DNA of 64,000 nt from Echinicola sp. 20G (GTDB lineage Bacteria > Bacteroidota > Bacteroidia > Cytophagales > Cyclobacteriaceae). Below the pieces are notes generated by a model. The model did not search any database, was not told the origin of the DNA, and saw only the letters and a program-made list of their open reading frames with translations. Positions 1 to 9,243 of this stretch are shown piece after piece. The position numbers and the translations under genes were made by a program. Where the stretch lies: assembly GCF_015533855.1 (NCBI RefSeq), contig NZ_AP024154.1:251001-315000 (forward strand). The letters are read 5' to 3'. Every line of letters begins with the position of its first letter. Within the stretch, counting starts at the first letter, position 1.

Positions 1-26
1 CTATTCTGCCATTGAACTATGCCCGT
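1..26 (-). tRNA. tRNA-Trp (probable), 5' part only, cut by window edge
   Basis: Read on the minus strand, the bases form a 7-nt acceptor strand, the U8-A9 pair and a D-arm (GTTC, loop, GAAT). The anticodon lies outside the window, so the identity is inferred. The start resembles Bacteroidota tRNA-Trp, and tRNA-Trp commonly follows tuf, before secE-nusG, in this phylum. A tRNA of another specificity is possible. Confidence 0.6.
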
Positions 27-80
27 GTATTTTTTACCTTCCAAAAGGAATGCAAAAGTAGGTATTATTCTATAAAGAAA

Positions 81-115
81 CAAATGCGACTCTGAAAATT
101 TCAGAATCGCATTTG
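81..115 (-). terminator. Hairpin downstream of tuf
   Basis: The 9-bp arms CAAATGCGA (81-89) and TCGCATTTG (107-115) enclose a second inner pairing, CTGAAA with TTTCAG. It lies 22 bp past the tuf stop. The T-run on the minus strand is weak (TTTCTTTAT), so it may be a partial terminator or a processing site before the downstream tRNA. Confidence 0.55.
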
Positions 116-137
116 AATTTATATCTTGATATTAATA

Positions 138-1325
138 TTAGTCAAGAATTTCAGTTACCTGTCCAGCACCTACAGTTCTACCACCTTCACGGATAGCGAA
201 ACGTAGACCTTTTTCAAGTGCAATTGGGTTGATCAAAGTAACCTCCATTGTAACGTTATCACCTGGCATAACCATTTCAACGTTTTCAGGAAGCTTGATC
301 TCTCCAGTTACGTCAGTTGTTCTTAAGTAGAACTGAGGACGGTACTTGTTGAAGAATGGAGTGTGACGTCCACCTTCTTCTTTTGAAAGAACGTAAACTT
401 CAGCATTGAAGTGAGCGTGAGGAGTTACAGATCCAGGCTTACAGATAATCATACCTCTCTTGATCTGAGCTTTTTCAATACCTCTTAGCAATAGACCTAC
501 GTTATCACCAGCTTCACCTCTATCCAAAATCTTACGGAACATCTCAACACCAGTAACGGTAGACTTAAGACCTTCAGCACCCATACCGATGATATCTACA
601 GGATCACCAGAGTTGATCACACCTCTTTCAATTCTACCAGTAGCTACAGTACCACGACCAGTGATCGAGAATACGTCTTCTACAGGCATCAAGAAGTCTT
701 TGTCAACAAGACGCTCAGGAAGCGGGATGTAGCTATCAACTGCATCCATCAATTCCATTACTTTCTCTTCCCACTGAGGCTCACCGTTAAGTGCACCAAG
801 AGCAGAACCAGAAATAACTGGGATGTTGTCTCCGTCGAAGTCATAGAAAGAAAGCAATTCTCTTACTTCCATGTCTACAAGCTCAAGAAGCTCAGCATCA
901 TCTACTAAGTCAACTTTGTTCAAAAATACCACTAGAGCTGGTACACCTACCTGACGAGCAAGAAGGATGTGCTCTCTAGTTTGAGGCATTGGTCCGTCAG
1001 TGGCAGCAACTACTAGAATAGCACCGTCCATCTGCGCAGCACCAGTCACCATGTTTTTCACGTAATCGGCGTGACCAGGACAATCTACGTGCGCGTAGTG
1101 TCTTGACTCAGTTTGATACTCTACGTGAGAAGTGTTAATGGTGATACCTCTTTCTTTCTCTTCTGGAGCGTTATCGATAGATGAGAAATCTCTTAATTCA
1201 GAAAGACCCTTTCTGGCCAATACAGTAGTAATGGCAGCTGTCAAGGTAGTCTTACCATGATCGACGTGACCAATAGTACCGATATTTACGTGCGGTTTGG
1301 AACGGTCAAAGGTTGCTTTTGCCAT
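138..1325 (-). CDS. tuf: Elongation factor Tu
   Basis: EF-Tu is the GTPase that carries aminoacyl-tRNA to the ribosomal A site. The 395-residue protein is full length for the family. The nucleotide-binding motifs are intact: GHVDHGKT at 19-26, the RGITI switch at 59-63, DCPGH at 81-85 and NKVD at 136-139. Beta-barrel domains 2 and 3 follow, ending in GQVTEILD. The gene follows tRNA-Tyr, tRNA-Gly and tRNA-Thr on the same strand, the classic tRNA-tufB order, and precedes another tRNA, so co-transcription with processing of the tRNAs is likely. The ATG start at 1325 gives the standard MAK N-terminus. Confidence 0.98.
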   Translation of the reverse strand: MAKATFDRSKPHVNIGTIGHVDHGKTTLTAAITTVLARKGLSELRDFSSIDNAPEEKERGITINTSHVEYQTESRHYAHVDCPGHADYVKNMVTGAAQMDGAILVVAATDGPMPQTREHILLARQVGVPALVVFLNKVDLVDDAELLELVDMEVRELLSFYDFDGDNIPVISGSALGALNGEPQWEEKVMELMDAVDSYIPLPERLVDKDFLMPVEDVFSITGRGTVATGRIERGVINSGDPVDIIGMGAEGLKSTVTGVEMFRKILDRGEAGDNVGLLLRGIEKAQIKRGMIICKPGSVTPHAHFNAEVYVLSKEEGGRHTPFFNKYRPQFYLRTTDVTGEIKLPENVEMVMPGDNVTMEVTLINPIALEKGLRFAIREGGRTVGAGQVTEILD

Positions 1326-1385
1326 GCGTGAAAATCCTCTGTTTAGTTAATGATATGAATTAGTTAAATTTTTCTAATGTCACTG

Positions 1386-1457
1386 AGCCAACGACGGGAT
1401 TTGAACCCGTGACCTCTTCCTTACCAAGGAAGCACTCTACCCCTGAGCTACGTCGGC
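1386..1457 (-). tRNA. tRNA-Thr (anticodon GGT)
   Basis: A 72-nt cloverleaf on the minus strand. The acceptor GCCGACG pairs with CGTTGGC, and the discriminator is T. The anticodon arm is CTTCC-TTGGTAA-GGAAG, so the anticodon is GGT. The T-arm GGTTCAAATC is normal. It lies 60 bp upstream of tuf. Confidence 0.96.
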
Positions 1458-1493
1458 TGATAACATTTATTATCTATGCCATAAATAGCATAG

Positions 1494-1566
1494 AGCGGGA
1501 GACGAGGCTCGAACCCGCGACCTGCAGCTTGGAAGGCTGCCGCTCTACCAACTGAGCTACTCCCGC
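1494..1566 (-). tRNA. tRNA-Gly (anticodon TCC)
   Basis: A 73-nt cloverleaf on the minus strand. The acceptor GCGGGAG pairs with CTCCCGC. The anticodon arm is GCAGC-CTTCCAA-GCTGC, so the anticodon is TCC. It is 36 bp upstream of tRNA-Thr in the same presumptive operon. Confidence 0.96.
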
Positions 1567-1746
1567 TTATTACTCTAATGCTTTTATCTACGCTATCAAA
1601 CACTTTAAAAGTGCTCTTTGTAATCCTTTCAGCAGAACTGATTGGATCGAATATACATACCAAAATCTTTCTAAAGAATATCAACTCTTGACAATAATTT
1701 CAATCGTCGTGTTCCTTTTTGAAGAACTTTTGCTGTATAGTTCCCA

Positions 1747-1754
1747 CAAATTTA
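1747..1754 (-). promoter_or_regulatory. Possible internal -7 box before tRNA-Gly
   Basis: On the minus strand TAAATTTG matches the Bacteroidota -7 consensus TAnnTTTG, with an imperfect -33 element (TTTA) 18 bp upstream. It lies in the unusually long 213-bp spacer between tRNA-Tyr and tRNA-Gly and could drive tRNA-Gly, tRNA-Thr and tuf separately. The sequence is AT-rich, so a chance match is possible. Confidence 0.35.
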
Positions 1755-1779
1755 GTAAAAACTGTGGAAATATAAAGTG

Positions 1780-1862
1780 TGGGGGAAACAGGATTCGAAC
1801 CTGTGAAGACATAAGTCAACGGATTTACAGTCCGTCCCAGTTGGCCGCTTTGGTATTCCCCC
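1780..1862 (-). tRNA. tRNA-Tyr (anticodon GTA)
   Basis: An 83-nt class II tRNA on the minus strand. The acceptor GGGGGAA pairs with TTCCCCC, and the discriminator is A. The anticodon arm is ACGGA-CTGTAAA-TCCGT, giving anticodon GTA. It has the long variable arm expected of bacterial tRNA-Tyr. Confidence 0.96.
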
Positions 1863-1933
1863 TTTTCAATATTTCAAATCCTTAAGACCTTTTCTGAACT
1901 CTTTTGTTCTTTTTTGTTTGTCTTAACGGATGG

Positions 1934-1964
1934 CAAAATTATACCCTTTTCTGAAACATTCAAA
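1934..1964 (-). promoter_or_regulatory. Promoter of the tRNA-tuf operon
   Basis: On the minus strand the sequence reads TTTG, 19 bp, then TAATTTTG. This matches both elements of the Bacteroidota housekeeping promoter (-33 TTTG, -7 TAnnTTTG) with normal spacing. It lies about 70 bp upstream of tRNA-Tyr, as expected for the promoter of this operon. Confidence 0.75.
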
Positions 1965-2028
1965 ATATTGAACAAAAATTACACAAGTTTTTTACACCTT
2001 TTTTACTAAGTTTTTCTTTATCAGTAGA

Positions 2029-4608
2029 TTAATTTTCATCTCGGTATGGAGCTAAAAAGTAATCTTCAGCACTTTTAACCTCAGGGTCCCTCTCTTCGGC
2101 ATAAATCCGCATCACGATTTCCTTGACCCCTTCGTCATCAATGAAACCAAACAAGGTCTGAAATGCAGCCAATCTCATATAGGCATCTTTGTGATTGCTC
2201 GCTATTTTTCTAAGATTATCAATGGCCTTTCCACTGCCCTCTTCAGGTAGCTTGGTAAAATAATCCCCATAATAACCGATAAGGTAGTATAGGTCCTGAC
2301 CAGATGTTTTTTCAAATTGCTGATGCAACCATCTCCCCTTACCTGGAATCATCTCACTTGTATAAAAATCAACCAATGGGACAATTGTTCTGATACTCCC
2401 CTCTTCCTCGAATAAATAAGCCACTTCTTTCTTATCCAAGCGGGCATCCTCAAGCTCCAGAAAAGCCGATAGCGCAGCACCAGCAACATAATAGGAAGAA
2501 TCTTCCATCCAAAGCAGGTAATTCGTTTCCATATTTGGTGCTTTATTCTCTGAAAGTATCTCAATTGCCGAGGCTCTGACACTGTTACTAGAATCATTTG
2601 CTGCTAAATCCACTAACTCATTCAACAATTCTTCCGAAGTGAAATAGTCGCTAAAACTCCTCATTGTCACTTCCCTTATCGGCCAAAAAGCATCATCTAG
2701 GCCTCTTTGGATAAGAAAGTCAATCTCTACTTCAGACATCTCCCTCAACGCCAAGCTGTCAAGTGCTTCATACCGTGAAACACCTGATTTGGAAAGCTCA
2801 AACTGCCTTAACCATTCATTCTTTGTCCTATTTGTTTTCAGTTCAGCCAATGTCTTTTTGAATTCATCAAACAAGACCAAATCAACAGGGCTTCCATTCT
2901 CTAAAGCAAATTGTTGTGAAACCTGATTAAGCTCGAATCTTTTACTGAACCTTTTATCACCACTATACCAGCTTACTTCAAATGGAATCCTGTACAAAGG
3001 CGTTGAAGTCAGGTCCTGAATTTGTTTTACACTCAATAGGATATTTTCTGGCAGGCTGAAATCCCACTCCACTTCCAACTTAGGGTGGCCTGCAGCAAGA
3101 AACCATTGATCAAAAAACCAGTTTAGATCTCTTCCACTAACTTCTTCCAGTGCTAATCTAAGGTCATGTACTTCTACTGACTTAAACGCATATTTTTTCA
3201 AGTATAAATTCAACCCCTGAAAAAATGCCTTATCGCCCAGGTAATCCCTCAGCATATGTAAGATTCTTCCTCCTTTTGCATAAGAATGACTGTCAAACAT
3301 ATCCTCGTTATTCTCATACTCAAAACGAATCAGATCTACCTGTTTTTCCTCAGCTTCATAAAAGTAAGTTTCCATCTCTCCAATATGATGAAGATCTGCA
3401 GCATCTCTTCCTTCAAAATATTCATACCAAAGGTATTCTCCATAATTGGCAAAGGACTCATTGAGAGGTAAGTTTGACCACGACTCCGTTGTCACATAGT
3501 CACCAAACCAATGATGGAAAAGCTCATGGGCAATAATCCCATCATATTCACTATCAATGGCTTCTCGTGCATTCATATTAAGCTCTTCCATAAAGATGGA
3601 TACAGTCGTATTTTCCATAGCTCCTGACACAAAATCTCTTACCACGACCTGATCATACTTTTTCCAAGGATAAGAAACGCCTAATAATTCCGAGTAAAAC
3701 GCAATCATTTCCGGAGTTCTTTTGAAAACCTTCTTTGCACCTTCAGCATATCGGCTTTCAACATAATACCCTAGCGACAAGTCTCCAGCTTGATCTTCTA
3801 TTTTCACAAAATCACCAACAGCAAAGGCCACCAAATAAGGCGCGATAGCTTGACTCATCTCCCAATGATCTGTCCGAGTTCCATCTTGATTGTCCAATTG
3901 GTCTATTAACTCCCCATTACTAACAGTGGTAAAAGCTTCAGGCACTGTTAACTTGAGATCATGTGTAGCCCGTTCATTGGGCACATCAATGGTCGGAAAC
4001 CATTTGGAATTATGATTGGTCTCACCTTGCGTCCAAATCTGGGTTGGCTTCATCTCAGAGCTATCTGGATTTATAAAATACAGCCCTTGGTTATCTGTAA
4101 TGGCCTCACTACCTTCACCACTATTCTTGCTAGGGTGAGTAGTGTATTTTATCCCTATTTGAACCGTATCTTCCATACTGTATTCCTTAGGCAAGTAGAT
4201 TAGCAACTTTTCACTATCATACCTGATTCCCAATGGCTTTTTATCCCCTTCCTCCAACAATATCACTTCTTGGATATCAAAATCCTTTGCATCCAAAACC
4301 AATTGATTTTGATTATAGAAATAGGGCTTAAGTAATAACTCTACTTCTCCAAAAACCAATTTTCTCTTAAAGTCAAAGCTGATATCCAAGCTCGAATGAA
4401 GCAGATCAAATTTTCTTTCAGGACTTGGACGATAAGCGACTATCTCCTGTTGCTTTTTTTCGGCAATAGAAACCTCTCTGATTATAGGCTTTTCAATTTT
4501 CACAGAATCCTGAAAAAAACCTGGGGACTGAATGGTGCTTTTCTGTGATTGACATGCGAAAAACATCAAAGCCCCTATCATCAGGGCAAAAGAGAATTTA
4601 ATATTCAT
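2029..4608 (-). CDS. M1 family metallopeptidase, lipoprotein with C-terminal repeats
   Basis: This is probably a zinc aminopeptidase of the gluzincin M1 family that trims N-terminal residues from peptides. The 859-residue protein begins with a lipoprotein signal (FFAC, Cys19). The N-terminal beta domain is followed by the exopeptidase motif GAMEN at 329-333. The zinc site is HELFH at 361-365 with the third ligand Glu384, matching HExxH-x18-E exactly. From about residue 590 on, helical HEAT-like repeats replace the usual C-terminal domain. It is probably anchored on the cell surface or in the periplasm. It is divergent from the biotin carrier gene, 48 bp away. Confidence 0.92.
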   Translation of the reverse strand: MNIKFSFALMIGALMFFACQSQKSTIQSPGFFQDSVKIEKPIIREVSIAEKKQQEIVAYRPSPERKFDLLHSSLDISFDFKRKLVFGEVELLLKPYFYNQNQLVLDAKDFDIQEVILLEEGDKKPLGIRYDSEKLLIYLPKEYSMEDTVQIGIKYTTHPSKNSGEGSEAITDNQGLYFINPDSSEMKPTQIWTQGETNHNSKWFPTIDVPNERATHDLKLTVPEAFTTVSNGELIDQLDNQDGTRTDHWEMSQAIAPYLVAFAVGDFVKIEDQAGDLSLGYYVESRYAEGAKKVFKRTPEMIAFYSELLGVSYPWKKYDQVVVRDFVSGAMENTTVSIFMEELNMNAREAIDSEYDGIIAHELFHHWFGDYVTTESWSNLPLNESFANYGEYLWYEYFEGRDAADLHHIGEMETYFYEAEEKQVDLIRFEYENNEDMFDSHSYAKGGRILHMLRDYLGDKAFFQGLNLYLKKYAFKSVEVHDLRLALEEVSGRDLNWFFDQWFLAAGHPKLEVEWDFSLPENILLSVKQIQDLTSTPLYRIPFEVSWYSGDKRFSKRFELNQVSQQFALENGSPVDLVLFDEFKKTLAELKTNRTKNEWLRQFELSKSGVSRYEALDSLALREMSEVEIDFLIQRGLDDAFWPIREVTMRSFSDYFTSEELLNELVDLAANDSSNSVRASAIEILSENKAPNMETNYLLWMEDSSYYVAGAALSAFLELEDARLDKKEVAYLFEEEGSIRTIVPLVDFYTSEMIPGKGRWLHQQFEKTSGQDLYYLIGYYGDYFTKLPEEGSGKAIDNLRKIASNHKDAYMRLAAFQTLFGFIDDEGVKEIVMRIYAEERDPEVKSAEDYFLAPYRDEN

Positions 4609-4656
4609 AAAGGCCTATTAAAGATTAATTGTATATTTATTGCTAAAATAAATTAA

Positions 4657-5151
4657 ATGTACTCAGTTACCATAAACGAAGATAACTTTAGTGTTGAGTC
4701 GGATGGAGAGCGCTTTTTGATCAATGGAAATCCTATTGAATGGGATTTGAGCCAGATAGATGATCGACATTTCCATATTATCCGAAACAATAAATCTTAC
4801 AATATTGAGCTTGTACACTTGGACAAAGGGAAAAAACTCTTAACCCTGAAGCTTAACCATAAAGAAGCTCAAGTCTTGGTAAAAGATAAATTTGACCTAC
4901 TACTCGAAAAACTTGGCATGAACGGCCAAGCAAACTCCCAAATAACTGCTATCCATGCCCCCATGCCCGGATTGATTCTTGAAATCAAAACCCAGGAAGG
5001 GGAAGTTGTAAAGAAAGATCAGCCATTATTGATCTTGGAAGCTATGAAAATGGAGAATATCATCAAGTCTCCAGGAGAAGGAGAAATAAAGAAAATCTTG
5101 GTAACTAATGGGGATAGTGTTGAAAAAAATCAAGTTTTGATACAATTTTAG
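4657..5151 (+). CDS. Biotin carboxyl carrier domain protein
   Basis: The C-terminal 70 residues form a biotinyl/lipoyl domain: APMPGLILEI at about 101-110 and EAMKMEN around the predicted biotinylated Lys131. The N-terminal 95 residues are a less conserved domain, as in 160-170-residue carrier subunits of acyl-CoA (propionyl- or acetyl-CoA) carboxylases of Bacteroidota. No biotin carboxylase or carboxyltransferase gene is in the window, so the partner enzyme must be encoded elsewhere. It might also be a decarboxylase carrier subunit. It is 100 bp upstream of pyrH on the same strand. Confidence 0.85.
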   Translation: MYSVTINEDNFSVESDGERFLINGNPIEWDLSQIDDRHFHIIRNNKSYNIELVHLDKGKKLLTLKLNHKEAQVLVKDKFDLLLEKLGMNGQANSQITAIHAPMPGLILEIKTQEGEVVKKDQPLLILEAMKMENIIKSPGEGEIKKILVTNGDSVEKNQVLIQF

Positions 5152-5184
5152 AAACTTAGATTTAATTTTCTTGTCTCAAGAATC

Positions 5185-5192
5185 TATATTTG
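5185..5192 (+). promoter_or_regulatory. Probable -7 box of pyrH-frr
   Basis: TATATTTG matches TAnnTTTG exactly and lies 60 bp upstream of the pyrH ATG. A partial -33 element (TTTA) lies about 20 bp upstream. Only the -7 element is a clear match. Confidence 0.45.
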
Positions 5193-5251
5193 TCGAGTTT
5201 ATCTATTCTATAAAAACATCAAATAAACACGCTGCTTAATCTATCGCAATT

Positions 5252-5962
5252 ATGAAATACAAAAGAATTCTGCTCAAACTCAGTGGTGAAGCTTTAATGG
5301 GCGCAAATGGCTACGGAATTGATTCCAACAAATTGAAGCAATACACCCAGGAGATCAAAAAAGTAAAAGACCTGGGGGTTGAAATCGCCATTGTTATTGG
5401 AGGCGGAAATATTTTCAGAGGTGTTCAAGGCGAGAAAGTAGGAATAGACCGTGTGCAGGGTGATTACATGGGAATGCTGGCCACTTTAATCAATGCGATG
5501 GCCTTGCAGAGCTCTTTGGAGCAAAACGGAATGTACACTAGATTGATGTCCGGTATAAAAATCGAAAGTGTTTGTGAACCATTTATCAGAAGAAGAGCCA
5601 TCCGACACTTAGAGAAAGGTCGTATTGTGATTTTCGGCGCTGGTATTGGTAACCCTTATTTCACCACTGACTCTACTGCCAGCTTGAGAGCCATTGAAAT
5701 AGAATCAGAAGTTGTACTCAAAGGAACCCGCGTAGATGGTGTTTACACAGCTGATCCTGAAAAAGATGCCACTGCTGAAAGATATACGAACATTTCCTTT
5801 CAGGAAGTGTACGAGAAAAACCTTAATGTCATGGATATGACAGCATTTACGCTTTGTCAGGAAAACAACCTTCCTATCATTGTCTTTGACATGAACAAGG
5901 CAGGAAATTTGTACGACTTGATTAAAGGCGAAGAAGTTGGTACTTTAATTACATCTAAATAA
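5252..5962 (+). CDS. pyrH: Uridylate (UMP) kinase
   Basis: PyrH phosphorylates UMP to UDP in pyrimidine nucleotide synthesis. The 236-residue length and the amino-acid-kinase fold are typical of the bacterial hexameric enzyme. Visible motifs are KLSGEAL at 9-15, the glycine-rich GGGNIFRG at 50-57, [12 protein letters not shown] in the uridine/ATP region and the MDMTA segment near the end. It is followed 11 bp later by frr, the usual pairing in bacteria, and they are probably one transcript. The rpsB-tsf genes that often precede this pair are not adjacent here. Confidence 0.97.
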   Translation: MKYKRILLKLSGEALMGANGYGIDSNKLKQYTQEIKKVKDLGVEIAIVIGGGNIFRGVQGEKVGIDRVQGDYMGMLATLINAMALQSSLEQNGMYTRLMSGIKIESVCEPFIRRRAIRHLEKGRIVIFGAGIGNPYFTTDSTASLRAIEIESEVVLKGTRVDGVYTADPEKDATAERYTNISFQEVYEKNLNVMDMTAFTLCQENNLPIIVFDMNKAGNLYDLIKGEEVGTLITSK

Positions 5963-5973
5963 GCGATATTAAA

Positions 5974-6534
5974 ATGGAAGAGATACAGTTAGAACTCGAT
6001 GAAGCCAAAGAACTTATGCAGAAGTCTGTGGACCACACAGCAGCAGAGTTACTAAAAATCAGAGCGGGTAAAGCCATGCCTAACTTATTGGATGGCATAA
6101 TGGTCAGCTATTATGGTGCTCCGACACCAATCCAACAAGTAGCTTCCATCACTACTCCAGATGCTAGAACCCTTAGCATCAAACCCTGGGAAAAAAACCT
6201 GATCGGTGAAATCGAAAAAGCTATCATCAACTCTGACTTGGGACTTGCTCCTCAAAACAATGGTGAAATCATAATTTTGACCATCCCTCCTCTTACTGAA
6301 GAAAGAAGAAAATCATTGGTAAAACAAGTCAAAAATGACTGTGAAAACGGTAAGATAAGTATTAGAAACGTCAGAAAAGAAATTAATGACGCACTGAAAA
6401 AACTTCAGAAAGATGGTGCTCCAGAAGATGAGATCAAAAGAGCTGAAGATGCTGTTCAAAAACTTACTGATCAGTTTTCCAGCAAAATTGATGCACTCTT
6501 CGAGAAAAAAGAAGCAGAAATCATGAAAGTCTAA
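5974..6534 (+). CDS. frr: Ribosome recycling factor
   Basis: RRF splits post-termination ribosomes together with EF-G. The 186-residue length is standard. Recognisable segments are RAGKAMPNLLDGI, the beta-domain segment with PTPIQQVASI and the three-helix-bundle segment with LTEERRKSLVKQVK. It forms a two-gene operon with pyrH and is followed by a clear terminator hairpin 20 bp after its stop. Confidence 0.97.
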   Translation: MEEIQLELDEAKELMQKSVDHTAAELLKIRAGKAMPNLLDGIMVSYYGAPTPIQQVASITTPDARTLSIKPWEKNLIGEIEKAIINSDLGLAPQNNGEIIILTIPPLTEERRKSLVKQVKNDCENGKISIRNVRKEINDALKKLQKDGAPEDEIKRAEDAVQKLTDQFSSKIDALFEKKEAEIMKV

Positions 6535-6555
6535 TGCTTTCCAAACAAAACCATA

Positions 6556-6592
6556 AAATAGGCCTGGAAATTTTCAGGCCTATTTGCTTTTT
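6556..6592. terminator. Bidirectional terminator between frr and the DUF5686 gene
   Basis: The 11-bp arms AAATAGGCCTG (6556-6566) and CAGGCCTATTT (6575-6585) are separated by an 8-nt loop and followed by TTTTT at 6588-6592. It sits between two convergent stop codons, so it can serve both genes. Confidence 0.85.
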
Positions 6593-6600
6593 AGCCTAAA

Positions 6601-9243
6601 TCAGTCATCCATACTTATATTGATAAAGGTGGCTATGCCGAGACGCACACCGCCTCTCAAGTAATCCCCACCTTCAAAGCCTGCCCCCATTTCGACCCTG
6701 AATACCCTGAACAGGTTATCCAAGGAATAGCCTACTTCCCAATAGTGCGGCGAATATTCGGTTTTTAAATAATTAAAAAACACATTTTCCCTAATCCCTG
6801 AAAATCTCAACATGGGCAATTGAGTGAACAAAAATTTGCGAAACTGATAATGCACTATCCCACTGATATAGTTTCCCCTAGTACTGTATTGATAGTAATC
6901 CAAAAAGCGATAATTATTGACCGTCCCCATGTTGGAAAATATGGTCCGGTTCCCACCAAAGTGTTTAAAGTCCATAAAGTACACTTGACCATCATTAAGG
7001 AAAGCACCAGCCTTTATATTAAAGTCCAGTTTCCCACTGACCCCAAATTGAAAATCATGTTTGATTCCCAATTCTAGCTGGTCAAAATCAGCGGCATTTT
7101 CCATAAGTCCCGCGTTGGGAATACCTTTCCTATATAAAAAGCTGATCAAAGGAGCCCCTCCATATAAAGGATACTTCTTTCCATTTCTCACGTAATATTT
7201 TAACCCTGGACGCCAGTTTACTCTCACGTCTGCTATCAATGCTTCATTTGACTCAAAAGAGGATGCCAGAGCTTCTTCATTGTTGGGGATATTTGAAGTG
7301 TATCTTCTTTCCGGCTTATTATAAAAACTGTAGTTGGATTGATTCTGCAACACCCCTCTATCCTCGTAAGAGAGAGACAAGCTGTAGGTAAATGCATCAT
7401 GAGGAATATGAGAAAGGTAAACCTTTACGAACTTTTGATCAAAAAGCTTCATATAGTTTTGCCTAAAAAATAATGAATAAAGCGCATTGACCTGTTCACT
7501 AATGGGATTTGAAGCATTGTATTGGTAGATATAATTCCCCCCGGAAATCCCATAAGTAAGCTTGGTTCTATCCCTACTCCAGGATTTGCTAAAATCAACC
7601 ATTCCATAAAGTTTATTACTGGAAAAGCCATACCGGATTTCAGGTTTTATCCTCCATGAATTTTCTTGCCCACTAATACTGTCTTTGCTTACTTTCCTAT
7701 AAAAACCGGAAAACCCAAGCTTGAATCCTTCAACTGTATTGAAAGATATTTTTGTCCAGTTCGTCGAAAACCCAGCAGATCTGCCATTTCCAAAATGATA
7801 ACGTCCTCCACCAATAATGTCCAAAGGATTAAATTTCCTTTTCGCTTTGTTCGCTATCGAGTCCACGTCACTTTTCTTCGCCGCTTCCACTACAGCAAGA
7901 CTATCATCTCTTTCATATCCCAAGATTTCCTTTTCAGTAAGTTTAACTGGCCTGATACTATCCCAATAACTTTGATTTCGCTCCTTAGCCAGAGAATCAA
8001 CACTATAGTTTCTAATCGCTACAACTTCCGCATCTTTTCTTTCCTTCAAGCTCTCCTTCTCATATTCATTGATCATTTTCCTAAAATCCTTTCTGGACAT
8101 CTGTTCAGCATCTGCAATTTGCTTCACTGCTGATTCCTTATGGTCAAAATCAGTTATTTGCTCCGGAATATCATCAACCTTTTCATCAAGAATCTCTGTT
8201 TCCACAACCAAATCTGGATTTAGTTTGATCTGATAATCACGGGTAGAAGCCAAATATTTATAATTCCCCTCAAAACCAAAAAACTTCCCTCCAAAGGTAT
8301 AAATATGGGTAAGTGGCATCCAGACATTTTCTTCAACTGGAGCATATTGTTGCGTCACCCCCACATCAAATCCCATGATAGAAGTCTTTAGCTTTAGGCT
8401 ATGAATGGCCCACAAATCTTCAATAATATATATATGCCCTTCAAAAACCTGTTCTCCCCTTGACCGGGGCGTGACCCTAATTTTATTGATCAATACTCCA
8501 TTTTCAAAAAAAGTCCCCTCATGCTTGAACCTGTAGTAAGCAAAAGCAGATCTGGAAAGCGGGGAAATTACCTCATTTACCTTGTCCGCATAAAAACTGG
8601 CTCCTATATAAGGTGCAGGGGAAGTTTGGTTGTTCTCACCATTTGTTCTGATACTGATGACACACTCATTGATTTCATTGGGTTGTTTGAATGTAATTTC
8701 TGAGACTGATTCAGATGTATATGCCTCATTCAACGCTATTCCTTCTTCCTTCAACTTTTTCTTCAAGAAGAAAGGGGCATCTGTCAATTCACCTGTCCCC
8801 TTTATATAAACCTTCATGCTGTACTCCTCTACCTGAAGTCGATGAAATTTAGATTTAGAAATCGCTTTACGCATTACAGTGAGAGCAGGATCTTCTGCTC
8901 CTCCCTTGATCTCTACTTCTTCTAATGCATACGTTTGGGGTTCAAGCTCTATTTTCAACTCCACCCAAGCTGAATTGATCTGAACCGTTTTCTGAACCGA
9001 CTTATAACCCAGATGTTGTACTATTATATCATAATACCCCGATACAAGAGGGTATTCAAAATCACCATCTTGATTGGTTGGTACCCCATCATTGATGTTT
9101 CGAATAAATACTGAAGCATATGCAAGAGGATCACCATCTCTGGATAGAACTTTGCCCCTTATACCTTGAGCATAGATCAATCCCACTGACATAAAAAGGT
9201 GGAAGAAAACTAAAACAATTACTCTAAGTAAATTTTTAGACAT
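6601..9243 (-). CDS. DUF5686 outer-membrane protein with carboxypeptidase-like regulatory domain
   Basis: An 880-residue protein whose biochemical role is not known. After a signal peptide ending near IYAQG, a CarboxypepD_reg-like beta-sandwich (IRGKVLSRDGDPLAYASV, then SGYYDIIVQHLGYKSVQKTV) precedes a long region ending in a predicted beta-barrel with many aromatic, alternating strands and the terminus GVRLGIATFINISMDD. This is the arrangement of DUF5686/TonB-receptor-like families of Bacteroidota. A start at 9282 is also in frame, but ATG 9243 (MSKNLLRV) gives a normal signal peptide. It converges on frr. A hairpin with a T-run lies 126 bp upstream, inside the likely leader. Confidence 0.82.
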   Translation of the reverse strand: MSKNLLRVIVLVFFHLFMSVGLIYAQGIRGKVLSRDGDPLAYASVFIRNINDGVPTNQDGDFEYPLVSGYYDIIVQHLGYKSVQKTVQINSAWVELKIELEPQTYALEEVEIKGGAEDPALTVMRKAISKSKFHRLQVEEYSMKVYIKGTGELTDAPFFLKKKLKEEGIALNEAYTSESVSEITFKQPNEINECVISIRTNGENNQTSPAPYIGASFYADKVNEVISPLSRSAFAYYRFKHEGTFFENGVLINKIRVTPRSRGEQVFEGHIYIIEDLWAIHSLKLKTSIMGFDVGVTQQYAPVEENVWMPLTHIYTFGGKFFGFEGNYKYLASTRDYQIKLNPDLVVETEILDEKVDDIPEQITDFDHKESAVKQIADAEQMSRKDFRKMINEYEKESLKERKDAEVVAIRNYSVDSLAKERNQSYWDSIRPVKLTEKEILGYERDDSLAVVEAAKKSDVDSIANKAKRKFNPLDIIGGGRYHFGNGRSAGFSTNWTKISFNTVEGFKLGFSGFYRKVSKDSISGQENSWRIKPEIRYGFSSNKLYGMVDFSKSWSRDRTKLTYGISGGNYIYQYNASNPISEQVNALYSLFFRQNYMKLFDQKFVKVYLSHIPHDAFTYSLSLSYEDRGVLQNQSNYSFYNKPERRYTSNIPNNEEALASSFESNEALIADVRVNWRPGLKYYVRNGKKYPLYGGAPLISFLYRKGIPNAGLMENAADFDQLELGIKHDFQFGVSGKLDFNIKAGAFLNDGQVYFMDFKHFGGNRTIFSNMGTVNNYRFLDYYQYSTRGNYISGIVHYQFRKFLFTQLPMLRFSGIRENVFFNYLKTEYSPHYWEVGYSLDNLFRVFRVEMGAGFEGGDYLRGGVRLGIATFINISMDD

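Noticed and set aside
1448..1684. 78-codon minus-strand open frame
   Set aside because: It runs through tRNA-Gly and the end of tRNA-Thr; these RNA genes explain the sequence.
1688..1885. 65-codon plus-strand open frame
   Set aside because: It is antisense to tRNA-Tyr, and its protein contains the translated T-arm.
7666..8133. 155-codon open frame antisense to the DUF5686 gene
   Set aside because: The opposite strand has a clear domain protein; this frame is a codon-bias shadow without any recognisable motif.
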